NCBI GenBank assembly: GCA_002449635.1
Contig: DJXF01000047.1
Location: 4,636 to 22,047 of the forward strand
DNA: 17,412 bases
Source of the DNA: Clostridiales bacterium UBA7011
GTDB lineage: Bacteria > Bacillota > Clostridia > Oscillospirales > Butyricicoccaceae
Direction: 5' to 3'
Shown one piece after another: positions 7,096 to 13,634 of the stretch (position 1 is the stretch's first letter; the number at the start of each line of letters is the position of its first letter). Position numbers and translations under genes: made by a program. The notes beneath the pieces are model-generated. The model was not told the DNA's origin. It saw only the letters and a program-made list of their open reading frames with translations, and searched no databases.

Positions 7096-8238
7096 ATGCC
7101 GCTCATCAAAAAAGTACAGAAAGGACTGGCATGGACGCTGTACAGTGCGCTGCCGGTCAGAAAAAACAAAGTTGTCGTGACCAGCTTTTACGGGCGCGGC
7201 TATTCCGACAATCCCAAGGCGATTGTGGACGAGCTGCTGACGCGTGACGCCGGACTGGACATTGTCTGGCTCGCAAAAGACCCGGACCACGCAGGCGTGC
7301 CGCAGGGCGTGCGGGTCGTGCGGTATGACACGCCGGCGGCGATTCGCGAACTGAGCACCGCGCGCGTGTGGGTGGACAACTGCCGCAAGGGTGCCCGCCG
7401 CAAGAAATCAGGCCAGTATTATATGCAGACATGGCACGGGTTTGCCCTCAAGCGCATCGAACGCGACGTGGCGGACAAGCTGAATACAAAGGAAAACGCG
7501 TCCTATGCCGCGTATGCAAAGCGCGATTCCGCACAATGCGACCTGATTGTCTCGGACAGCACCTTTATGACCGGCATTTACCGCAATTCGTTCTGGTATG
7601 ACGGACCGATTGAGGAATTCGGCGCGCCGCGCAACGATGTTCTCATCAGTCCGCCGGATGACGCAAAGCAGCGCGTACAGCGCGCGCTGCATCTGCCGGA
7701 GGGCAGGCGGTTCGTGCTGTATGCCCCGACATTCCGCGCGGACGGTTCGCTCGATGCCTATGGGCTTGACTATGCCGCCGTGTGCCGCGCCTGTTCGCAG
7801 CGGTTCGGCGGGGAGTGGATTGCGCTCGTGCGGCTGCATCCGCATGTCATGGAGCGGGCAAAGGACCTGAAGCTGGACGGGCGGACAACATTTGACGCGA
7901 CCGCGTTCGATGATATGCAGCTGCTGCTGTCCGCATGTGACGCGGTCATCACCGACTATTCGTCGCTGATGTTTGACTTTGCCCTGACGGGCCGGCCGTG
8001 CTTCCAGTTTGCCACCGATATTGATGCGTACAAAAATGACCGCAATTTCTATTTCCCGATTGATGAAACCCCGTTTCCGCTCGCAAAATCCAACGAGGCG
8101 CTGATGCAGTGCATCGCGGAATTTGACGAGGAGACGCGCCGGCGCGACTGGGAGATGTTCTGCCGCCGCATGGGCTTCCGTGCGGACGGAAAGGCATCCG
8201 CGCGCTGTGCGGACTGGATTTTGCAGAAAACCAGATAA
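7096..8238 (+). CDS. CDP-glycerol glycerophosphotransferase family protein (TagB/TagF-like)
   Basis: A 380-residue member of the family that moves glycerol-phosphate (or ribitol-phosphate) from a CDP-linked donor onto a lipid-linked or glycan acceptor, at the inner membrane surface, as in teichoic acid synthesis. Visible motifs: SFYGRGYSDNPKAI (30-43), YMQTWHGFALKR (109-120) with the conserved His114, VSDSTFM (152-158), the VRLHPH stretch (245-250), and ITDYSSLMFDFALTGRP (285-301). The length is close to TagB-type enzymes (about 380) and much shorter than polymerising TagF (about 720), which suggests a priming or decorating transferase. The basic, amphipathic N-terminus may anchor it to the membrane. 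Start ATG 7096 follows AGGAGGATTGAGG. Last gene of the operon. Confidence 0.9.
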   Translation: MPLIKKVQKGLAWTLYSALPVRKNKVVVTSFYGRGYSDNPKAIVDELLTRDAGLDIVWLAKDPDHAGVPQGVRVVRYDTPAAIRELSTARVWVDNCRKGARRKKSGQYYMQTWHGFALKRIERDVADKLNTKENASYAAYAKRDSAQCDLIVSDSTFMTGIYRNSFWYDGPIEEFGAPRNDVLISPPDDAKQRVQRALHLPEGRRFVLYAPTFRADGSLDAYGLDYAAVCRACSQRFGGEWIALVRLHPHVMERAKDLKLDGRTTFDATAFDDMQLLLSACDAVITDYSSLMFDFALTGRPCFQFATDIDAYKNDRNFYFPIDETPFPLAKSNEALMQCIAEFDEETRRRDWEMFCRRMGFRADGKASARCADWILQKTR

Positions 8239-8269
8239 ACACGAGATATACCGAACGAAAAAACCGCCT

Positions 8270-8302
8270 GAAGGGGGCACTTCGTATGGAAGTGCCTCCT
8301 TC
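8270..8302. other. Strong 14-bp hairpin downstream of the envelope operon
   Basis: The arms are 8270-8283 and 8289-8302 with a GTATG loop, and pair fully with one G-U wobble. There is no T-run on the plus side. On the minus strand the stem is followed 5 bases later by a run of T (the complement of the A-run at 8257-8263), so it could stop minus-strand transcription. It starts 31 bases after the stop of the CDP-glycerol transferase gene and may also act as that mRNA's 3' end. It could equally be a dispersed palindromic repeat. Confidence 0.6.
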
Positions 8303-8321
8303 CCTGTTAAAAGATCGTTGA

Positions 8322-8350
8322 TTGAAAGCGATAGTCAGCTTTGGTATCAT
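8322..8350 (+). promoter_or_regulatory. Candidate sigma-A promoter in front of a hairpin
   Basis: TTGAAA (8322-8327) and TATCAT (8345-8350) have a 17-base spacer. The predicted start (about 8357) falls at the first bases of the next hairpin, so the transcript would begin with a stable stem. It may give a short RNA or be a distal promoter for the sigma-factor gene at 8532. Confidence 0.45.
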
Positions 8351-8355
8351 TTTTT

Positions 8356-8392
8356 AGGCAACGCCGCACACCCGAATTGTGCGGTGTTGCCT
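8356..8392 (+). terminator. 15-bp hairpin with a short U-tail; terminator or small-RNA element
   Basis: AGGCAACGCCGCACA (8356-8370) pairs with 8378-8392 over all 15 positions (one G-U), with a CCCGAAT loop. The tail is TTTAT then AAAA, a weak U-tract. Six T precede the 5' arm. It may terminate the envelope operon. Because a promoter-like site ends six bases upstream of it, it may also be the body of a short RNA. Confidence 0.6.
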
Positions 8393-8449
8393 TTATAAAA
8401 AGCGGGATTTGTGGAGGCAGCAGGAAAGCTGCCCGACAGAAAAATAATC

Positions 8450-8479
8450 TTGTATTTTCTTGTAATTCTCTGTAACGAA
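8450..8479 (+). repeat. Three 10-bp phased direct repeats upstream of the sigma-factor gene
   Basis: TTGTATTTTC (8450-8459), TTGTAATTCT (8460-8469) and CTGTAACGAA (8470-8479) repeat with an exact 10-base period, with the core YTGTA in each. A small hairpin (GGCAGC 8416-8421 with GCTGCC 8428-8433) lies just before. TGTAAC at 8471-8476 resembles ECF-type -35 boxes. TTTAAT (8495-8500) and TATAGA (8502-8507) are the only -10-like strings, but neither sits at ideal ECF spacing. The block is probably the control region of the sigma/anti-sigma operon. Confidence 0.5.
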
Positions 8480-8531
8480 TCGTGTTTTTCCAGCTTTAAT
8501 GTATAGATGAACGAAAGGAGGATGTTCAGAG

Positions 8532-9005
8532 ATGCAGTCTATGGAGGAGATATACTGCGAATATGCACAGACTGTGTACCGTTACCTCCTTTCGAGAACC
8601 GGAAATCCTGATATTGCGGAAGAACTCACGCAGGAAACATTTTATCTTGCCGTAAAGGGTATAGACCGGTTCGACGGAAGCTGTAAAATCTCTACATGGC
8701 TGATCGCAATCGCAAAAAATGCGCTTTCCTCCTGGCGCAGAAAGAATCCAGAAACGAAGCCTTTAGAGAGTGCAGTGACCGAAACTGTCTCTGCTGAATC
8801 TATTGTCAGTGCCGGAGATGGGGAGATCGAAATCATGAAAACGATTCGGCTATTGCCGGAAGACACAAGAGAAGTCATGTATATGAGACTTCTTGGTGAT
8901 CTGAGTTTCCGACAGATTGGTGAAATCATGCAGAGAACGGAAAACTGGGCAAGGGTTACTTACTTTCGCGGCAGAGAAAAGCTGAAAAAGGAGTTGGAGA
9001 AATGA
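8532..9005 (+). CDS. ECF-family RNA polymerase sigma factor
   Basis: A 157-residue sigma-70-type factor with only regions 2 and 4, as in extracytoplasmic-function sigma factors. Region 2 covers about residues 5-70 (DIAEELTQETFYLAVKGI, then KISTWLIAIAKNALSSWRR for -10 recognition). Region 4 covers about 100-155 (LLPEDTREVMYMRLLGDLSFRQIGEIM, a helix-turn-helix for the -35). It directs polymerase to a small stress or envelope regulon and is probably autoregulated. The ATG at 8532 is 10 bases after AAAGGAGG. Its stop overlaps the anti-sigma start by four bases (ATGA), implying coupled translation. The gene is clearly AT-richer than its neighbours. The stimulus and regulon are unknown. Confidence 0.95.
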   Translation: MQSMEEIYCEYAQTVYRYLLSRTGNPDIAEELTQETFYLAVKGIDRFDGSCKISTWLIAIAKNALSSWRRKNPETKPLESAVTETVSAESIVSAGDGEIEIMKTIRLLPEDTREVMYMRLLGDLSFRQIGEIMQRTENWARVTYFRGREKLKKELEK

Positions 9006-9964
9006 GTAAGCAGTTGGACTGTGAAATCGTAAGAGATTTGCTTCCATCTTATGTAGACGGCCAGACAAGCAATGTTACCAATACGGCTATAAAGGAGCAC
9101 ATTTCAGCATGCCATGATTGTGCAGATGCTTTGAGACGCATGAAAGAACCGGAAAAAGACATACTTTCTCAGAAGAAAGAGATTGATTACCTGAAGAAGG
9201 TAAAAAGATCAAAACGCCTTACAGCGTGGATCACAGCAGCAGCAACCCTGTTGATCGGTCTGATCGTTGTGGGTCTACGTGTCTTTGTGCATGGAACCGC
9301 GGCAAATTTCAATGCGCACGCAGTCAATGTTCAAGTTGAAGGAGATGTGGTTTATGTCAGCGGTAATCTCGTGAGCAGCGGAGAAGGCGTGGCAAGGGTA
9401 ACATTTGCCGAGAAAGACGGCGTGGTTGACATTCAATTGTTCACAGCCCCGATTATGCCGTTCAACCGCGGTTCATTCAGCGAAACCTATACCGCAAAAA
9501 GCAATGCGGTCAAAGCTGTCACCAGTGGCGATCTTGTGCTCTGGGAAAACGGTGAAACAATCTCTAATATTGCGGGAAGGCTGTATGCTGCGAAAAACCC
9601 ATATATCGGAGATATGCCGGCAAATCAAATCATAGCGAATGTTATAGGAATCGGTGAGCGGTATGGAACGTATAAAAATGAACTTCAGACATCCGAAGAA
9701 CCTTACGGATGGGTCATTATTCTGGACGATCCGGTTGATCCTTCACATGAAACGAAAAACAGACAGAGAATGTGCTCGGATGCCTGTCTTATGATAGCGG
9801 CAGTGGACAATCTCGGAACCGTTACTTGGAGGTATGAAAATGGTTCCGGTCTGCAGGAGTACACCATCACGGAAAAAGAGGCTTCGGAAATTGCCGGAGC
9901 GGACATCAAGAGCTTTGCAGGATCCGCCTCAGGAATGCAGAATCTTGTTGAAATAGTAAGATAA
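9002..9964 (+). CDS. Membrane anti-sigma factor with N-terminal zinc-finger domain
   Basis: A 320-residue predicted anti-sigma factor for the ECF sigma factor just upstream. The N-terminal cytoplasmic domain has Cys7 in DCEIVRDLLPSYVDG and His33-x3-Cys37-x2-Cys40 (HISACHDC), the ZAS/zf-HC2 zinc motif that binds and holds ECF sigma factors. A Lys-rich linker (about 50-72) leads to one membrane helix (about 73-96). The remaining about 220 residues lie outside, with beta-rich character and no family I recognise; they presumably sense the signal. No peptidase for regulated proteolysis is encoded nearby. A 15-bp hairpin follows about 80 bases downstream. It is AT-rich: the 60 bases at 9001-9060 hold 24 G/C, against 41 of 60 at 7801-7860. 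Confidence 0.9.
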   Translation: MSKQLDCEIVRDLLPSYVDGQTSNVTNTAIKEHISACHDCADALRRMKEPEKDILSQKKEIDYLKKVKRSKRLTAWITAAATLLIGLIVVGLRVFVHGTAANFNAHAVNVQVEGDVVYVSGNLVSSGEGVARVTFAEKDGVVDIQLFTAPIMPFNRGSFSETYTAKSNAVKAVTSGDLVLWENGETISNIAGRLYAAKNPYIGDMPANQIIANVIGIGERYGTYKNELQTSEEPYGWVIILDDPVDPSHETKNRQRMCSDACLMIAAVDNLGTVTWRYENGSGLQEYTITEKEASEIAGADIKSFAGSASGMQNLVEIVR

Positions 9965-10045
9965 ATTCCAGCCAGTCGAGAGGATCTTTTACTGTCTGCA
10001 GGTGTAACGAGCATCGGATTTTGCACCCCAATCCGAAACAGAGCG

Positions 10046-10082
10046 AAAAAGCAGGCGTGACCCCAACGGTCACGCCTGCTTT
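10046..10082 (-). terminator. Terminator of the NSS transporter gene, shared with the convergent anti-sigma gene
   Basis: The arms 10048-10062 and 10068-10082 form a perfect 15-bp stem with a five-base loop. Read on the minus strand the stem ends in five T (complement of 10046-10050), a good terminator for the transporter gene, whose stop is at 10174. Read on the plus strand the tail is only TTTAT-like, but the stem can still end the sigma/anti-sigma mRNA. A second 7-bp inverted repeat (TCGGATT 10014-10020, AATCCGA 10030-10036) lies beside it. The 209-base gap 9965-10173 holds no gene. Confidence 0.85.
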
Positions 10083-10173
10083 ATGCCCTTTCAGCTGGCT
10101 GTTTCCTCTCTTAAAGCACTTTCCTTGCGGAGGGTGCCCCGAAAGGCGGCTTTTTGTTTTGCGGAATTTGGAC

Positions 10174-11529
10174 TCAGATGCTTATGATGCCGAGTGCGTT
10201 GAGCACGGAGCTTACGAGGATGGCAACGAGGAAAATCGGTGCAATCCACTTGAGCATAATGCGGAACATGCCTTCCCGGCCGAAGGTGGAATTTTTCTTG
10301 ACCTCATCGGTGATGATGTTGGTATCGACGACCCAGCCGAGGAAAATACAGGTCAGCACGGCGACAATCGGCATCAGCACGCTGTTGGAAATGAAATCGA
10401 AGAAATCGAGGAAGCTCATGCCGAGCGGAGCAATGCCGGAGAGGACACCGTAGCCGAGTGCACTGAGCAGACCGAGTACGACGCAGATGATATAGGTGAT
10501 GACACAGGACAGCTTGCGCGAAATATGGAACTCATCGCACAGAATAGAGACAACAGTCTCAAACAGCGAGATATTGGAAGTCAGCGCGGCGAAAATAACG
10601 AGCAGGAAGAATACGGCGCCGATGAGGGAACCGAAGCTCATGCTGGCGAAAACCTTCGGCATGGTGACGAACATCAGTCCGGCACCCGCGTTGAGTGCGC
10701 CGCTGTCTCCGCCGGAGAACGCGAACACTGCCGGGATAATCATCAGGCCGGCGAGGAACGCGATGCCGGTATCAAAGATCTCGATCTGCTTGACGGAATT
10801 CTCGATGTCGTTGTCATCCATCATGTACGAGCCGTAGGTAATCATAATACCCATGGCGAGCGACATGGAATAGAACAGCTGACCGAGCGCGCCGAGCAGG
10901 GTGTTGACCGAGACGTCGGACAGATGCGGGGTGATGTAGTACTTGACGCCCTCCCAGGCACCGGAACGGGTGCAGGAATAAACGGCGATGACAACCGACA
11001 GAACGACCAGAACCGGCATCATAAAGCGGCTGGCATTTTCGACGCCCTGCTTGACACCGAAGGAAACGATAACCGCCGTGATCGTCAGGAAGACGAGCAT
11101 CAGCACAAACGGCTGCCACGGATTGGTGATAAAGTTGGTGAAGTAGTCATCTGCCGCTGCGGTTTCGGCGCCTTCCAGAATGAAAACACCGAAGTATTTG
11201 AGAATCCATCCGCCGACAACACCGTAATACGGAACGATGATAATCGGCACAAGACATGTGAGCAGTCCGATGAAATTGAAGCGCTTATCCAGCTTGCCGT
11301 AAGCGCCCACGGCGCTCAGGCGGGTTTTGCGTCCCAGTGTGATCTCTGCCGTCATCAGCGTATAGCCGAACGTGACTGCGAGAATCAGATAGATGACGAG
11401 AAACGTACCGCCGCCGTATTTGGCTGCGAGGTATGGGAAACGCCAAAGATTGCCGAGACCGACAGCGGAGCCGGCGGCGGCGAGGACGAATCCGAGACGG
11501 CTGGAAAAGCTGCCGCGTTTTTTGTTCAT
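10174..11529 (-). CDS. Sodium-dependent transporter, NSS/SNF family (amino acid symporter)
   Basis: A 451-residue secondary transporter of the neurotransmitter:sodium symporter family, which imports amino acids with Na+. The N-terminal RLGFVLAAAGSAVGLGNLWRFPYL (starting at residue 11) is the family signature: the unwound TM1 with the G-x-GN sodium and substrate site and the NLWRFPY motif (27-33). About 11 helices are visible, and length and helix number match short bacterial members such as MhsT and Tyt1 rather than 12-helix LeuT. The substrate cannot be read from sequence; hydrophobic or aromatic amino acids are common for this subgroup. ATG at 11529 follows AGGGAGG with an 11-base gap. It is a monocistron divergent from rpiA. 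Confidence 0.95.
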   Translation of the reverse strand: MNKKRGSFSSRLGFVLAAAGSAVGLGNLWRFPYLAAKYGGGTFLVIYLILAVTFGYTLMTAEITLGRKTRLSAVGAYGKLDKRFNFIGLLTCLVPIIIVPYYGVVGGWILKYFGVFILEGAETAAADDYFTNFITNPWQPFVLMLVFLTITAVIVSFGVKQGVENASRFMMPVLVVLSVVIAVYSCTRSGAWEGVKYYITPHLSDVSVNTLLGALGQLFYSMSLAMGIMITYGSYMMDDNDIENSVKQIEIFDTGIAFLAGLMIIPAVFAFSGGDSGALNAGAGLMFVTMPKVFASMSFGSLIGAVFFLLVIFAALTSNISLFETVVSILCDEFHISRKLSCVITYIICVVLGLLSALGYGVLSGIAPLGMSFLDFFDFISNSVLMPIVAVLTCIFLGWVVDTNIITDEVKKNSTFGREGMFRIMLKWIAPIFLVAILVSSVLNALGIISI

Positions 11530-11566
11530 GATGGAATAACCCTCCCTATTTTATTACATTGCCTCT

Positions 11567-11575
11567 ATTATAGCA
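11567..11575 (-). promoter_or_regulatory. Extended -10 promoter of the NSS transporter gene
   Basis: On the minus strand TGCTATAAT is a perfect extended -10 element (TATAAT is the complement of 11567-11572). No good -35 box lies at 16-18 bases, which extended -10 promoters tolerate. Transcription would begin near 11560, about 30 bases before the ATG. Confidence 0.7.
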
Positions 11576-11723
11576 CAGATACGGCCGATCCGCACGACAA
11601 AAAACATAAAAATACACACACTTTGCGCCGGGATAACAGGACAGAATGCTGAACCGCTGAAGCGGCAGGGTGAAACCGTGCGGTGCGGCACGGCTTTTCG
11701 CGGGAGAAAAAACAGGAAATGTA

Positions 11724-11753
11724 TTGCGTTCGAGCGGTTTGGTGTATTACAAT
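11724..11753 (+). promoter_or_regulatory. Probable sigma-A promoter of rpiA
   Basis: TTGCGT (11724-11729) and TACAAT (11748-11753) have an 18-base spacer. This implies a start near 11760 and a leader of about 105 bases. The remainder of the 335-base gap between the divergent genes (11530-11864) holds small GC hairpins (CCGTGC 11676-11681 with GCACGG 11688-11693) and no gene. Confidence 0.6.
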
Positions 11754-11764
11754 AGAACAAAGGG

Positions 11765-11806
11765 AATACCGCATCTGCTGCAGTGCTTGCGGAGGAATAC
11801 GGTATT
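11765..11806 (+). other. Structured 5' leader of rpiA with competing pairings
   Basis: AATACCG (11765-11771) is complementary to CGGTATT (11800-11806). CCGCA (11769-11773) is complementary to TGCGG (11788-11792). The two pairings share bases 11769-11771 and so exclude each other. No known riboswitch class is recognised and no T-run follows, so any control would act on translation or stability. Confidence 0.35.
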
Positions 11807-11864
11807 GCCGGGACAGCAGGAGAGAAACCGCATTTTACAAAAATTGATTTATGAGGTGAGCGAC

Positions 11865-12554
11865 ATGAATGAGAAACAGATGGCAGGCTATGAGGCCGCG
11901 AAATATGTCAAGGACGGCATGCTGGTCGGCATCGGCACCGGCTCCACGGCATATTACCTGATTGAAAAGCTCGGACAGCGCGTCAAGGAGGAAGGCCTGA
12001 AGATTCAGTGCGTCTCCACATCGGATGCTTCCACGGAGCAGGCAAAGAGCCTCGGCATTCCGCTGCTCGACACCAACGATGCACCGGTACTGGACATCTG
12101 CATTGACGGTGTAGATGAGGTTGACCCGCAGTTCAACGGCATCAAGGGCGGCGGCGGCGCACTGTTCCGCGAGAAGATTGTCGCTTCCAGCGCGAAGTAC
12201 AACATCTGGGTATGCCACAGCGCGAAGCTGGTCGATGAGATCGGCGATTTCGGTCTGCCGGTAGAGGTTCTGCCGTTTGGCTACAAGCATGTGGTCAAGA
12301 AGATGGAGGAGGCCGGCTTTGAGCCGACGCTCCGCATGAACAAGGACGGCTCGATTTACGAGACCAACAACCACAACTACATCCTCGATACCAAGTACAC
12401 CAACTCCAAGTTCGGCAAGGACTATGCCGCAATGGAGGCATTCCTCAAGGGTACGCTCGGCGTGCTGGAGACCGGATTCTTCCTCAACCGCACGGACATC
12501 ATCATTTCCGCAGGTCCGGACGGCGTGAAGACCATTCAGAATCCGAACAGATAA
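11865..12554 (+). CDS. rpiA: Ribose-5-phosphate isomerase A
   Basis: A 229-residue cytoplasmic enzyme that interconverts ribose-5-phosphate and ribulose-5-phosphate in the non-oxidative pentose phosphate pathway. Motifs: VGIGTGSTA (21-29, phosphate loop), DGVDEVD (81-87), and KGGGGALFREK (94-104). The residues aligned with E. coli catalytic Asp81, Asp84, Lys94 and Glu103 are all present at the same numbers. Start: the frame is open back to 11670, but that stretch lacks protein character and holds the promoter. ATG 11865 follows AGGTGAG and gives the family length. It supplies the precursor of PRPP used by the next gene, pyrE, although the two have separate promoters. Confidence 0.97.
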   Translation: MNEKQMAGYEAAKYVKDGMLVGIGTGSTAYYLIEKLGQRVKEEGLKIQCVSTSDASTEQAKSLGIPLLDTNDAPVLDICIDGVDEVDPQFNGIKGGGGALFREKIVASSAKYNIWVCHSAKLVDEIGDFGLPVEVLPFGYKHVVKKMEEAGFEPTLRMNKDGSIYETNNHNYILDTKYTNSKFGKDYAAMEAFLKGTLGVLETGFFLNRTDIIISAGPDGVKTIQNPNR

Positions 12555-12566
12555 CGGGAATCCCCG

Positions 12567-12603
12567 GTGCGGCTGCTGCGCTTGCGGACAGCCGCACTTT
12601 TTT
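12567..12603 (+). terminator. Terminator after rpiA
   Basis: GTGCGGCTG (12567-12575) pairs perfectly with CAGCCGCAC (12589-12597), followed by six T (12598-12603). It lies 13 bases past the stop codon. Confidence 0.92.
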
Positions 12604-12604
12604 A

Positions 12605-12633
12605 TTGTGCGCGCGTGCGGTTTCTGCTATACT
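12605..12633 (+). promoter_or_regulatory. Promoter of pyrE with extended -10
   Basis: TTGTGC (12605-12610) and TATACT (12628-12633) have a 17-base spacer, and TGC directly before the -10 makes it extended. Transcription would begin near 12640, 37 bases before pyrE. That leaves little room for a pyrimidine attenuator, and none is seen. Confidence 0.75.
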
Positions 12634-12676
12634 TTAGGACAGAAAATGAAGCAAGGGTGAAAGGAAGGATTGTGCC

Positions 12677-13339
12677 ATGCTGACACCGGAAAAAAAGGAA
12701 TTTATCGAGTTTATGATGAGCGCGGATGTGCTGCGCTTCGGCAATTTTGTGACCAAGAGCGGACGCAGCACGCCGTATTTTGTCAACACAGGCAACTACC
12801 GCACCGGCCTGCAGTCCTCACGGCTGGGCGAATTTTATGCGGCCATGATCCGCGCGACGATCGGCCCGGAGTTTGATGCGATGTTCGGACCGGCGTACAA
12901 GGGCATTCCGCTGGTGACCTCGACGGCGGGCGCACTGGCGCGCACCTGCGGAATTGACAAGCCGTTTTTCTTCAACCGCAAGGAGGCGAAGGATCACGGC
13001 GAGGGCGGCAGCCTTGTCGGCTACAAGCCGCAGGACGGTGACCGCATCATTATCATCGAGGATGTCATCACGGCCGGCACGGCCATTCGGGAGACGCTGC
13101 CGGTGCTGTACGGCGCGGCCGATGTCAAGGTTACCGATATGTTCATCTCCGTCAACCGCTGTGAGGTGGGGCAGACGCCCGGACGCACCGCCGTCATGGA
13201 GGTCGCCGAACAGTTTGGCATCCGCGTGCACTCCCTCATTGACGTGCGCGATGTCCACGAATACCTGCAGCAGAAGGGCGAATACGCCGACATTCTGCCG
13301 CTGATGGAATCGTATATGGAGCAGTACTGCGTGTTCTGA
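12677..13339 (+). CDS. pyrE: Orotate phosphoribosyltransferase
   Basis: A 220-residue enzyme that joins orotate to PRPP to make orotidine 5'-monophosphate in pyrimidine synthesis. Motifs: the N-terminal FGNFVTKSGRSTPYFVNTGN (21-40) typical of the longer bacterial OPRT group, GPAYKGIPLV (71-80), the mobile-loop NRKEAKDHGEGG (100-111), and the PRPP-binding IIEDVITAGTA (126-136). Length fits. The ATG follows AAGGAAGGA. It is a single-gene unit: pyrF, pyrD and the carbamoyl-phosphate genes are not in the window. Confidence 0.97.
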   Translation: MLTPEKKEFIEFMMSADVLRFGNFVTKSGRSTPYFVNTGNYRTGLQSSRLGEFYAAMIRATIGPEFDAMFGPAYKGIPLVTSTAGALARTCGIDKPFFFNRKEAKDHGEGGSLVGYKPQDGDRIIIIEDVITAGTAIRETLPVLYGAADVKVTDMFISVNRCEVGQTPGRTAVMEVAEQFGIRVHSLIDVRDVHEYLQQKGEYADILPLMESYMEQYCVF

Positions 13340-13353
13340 GCAGTACGCGGGAT

Positions 13354-13388
13354 GCGCTGCACCGCCTGCCGGTGCGGCGCTGTTTTTT
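13354..13388 (+). terminator. Terminator after pyrE
   Basis: GCGCTGCACCG (13354-13364) pairs with CGGTGCGGCGC (13370-13380) over 11 bp with one G-U pair. TGTTTTTT follows. It isolates pyrE from the ATP synthase operon. Confidence 0.9.
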
Positions 13389-13489
13389 CACATTTTGCAT
13401 ATCCTGCGGAACGGATGCACAGGGAAATGTGCCGTACAGGCCGGTTTTTGTTGCATTTTGAATAATTCTCCGCCGGGCGTTGTACATAT

Positions 13490-13498
13490 TGGTATAAT
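13490..13498 (+). promoter_or_regulatory. Upstream extended -10 promoter (P1) of the atp operon
   Basis: TGGTATAAT at 13490-13498 is a perfect extended -10 element with no good -35 at standard spacing. It lies about 75 bases upstream of the stronger promoter P2. The 295-base gap 13340-13634 holds the pyrE terminator, P1, P2 and no gene. Confidence 0.55.
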
Positions 13499-13545
13499 TT
13501 CCTCGAGCAGACGTGTATATCTGTGCTAAAATGTACAAAAGATGG

Positions 13546-13574
13546 TTGAACTTTTGGCTATGAGTTGATATAAT
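13546..13574 (+). promoter_or_regulatory. Main sigma-A promoter (P2) of the atp operon
   Basis: TTGAAC (13546-13551) and TATAAT (13569-13574) have a 17-base spacer, and TGA before the -10 makes it extended as well. The start would be near 13581, about 54 bases before the first gene. Confidence 0.83.
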
Positions 13575-13634
13575 GAAGAGAGCCTGAAGAAGTACATTTT
13601 TTGCGCGCGTTTTCGAAAAAGATTGGAGGATATG

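Noticed and set aside
10021..11652. A 543-codon plus-strand open frame opposite the NSS transporter
   Set aside because: It is the shadow of the minus-strand transporter. The translation is His-, Asp- and Glu-rich, without domains, and it crosses the terminator and the transporter promoter.
11676..11693. Small hairpin followed by CTTTT, as a terminator
   Set aside because: Only a 6-bp stem and a short U-tract, and it lies in a divergent intergenic region where no plus-strand gene ends.
11670..11864. N-terminal extension of rpiA in the same open frame
   Set aside because: The extension has no similarity to RpiA, contains the promoter-like site 11724-11753, and the ATG at 11865 has its own ribosome binding site and gives the normal family length.
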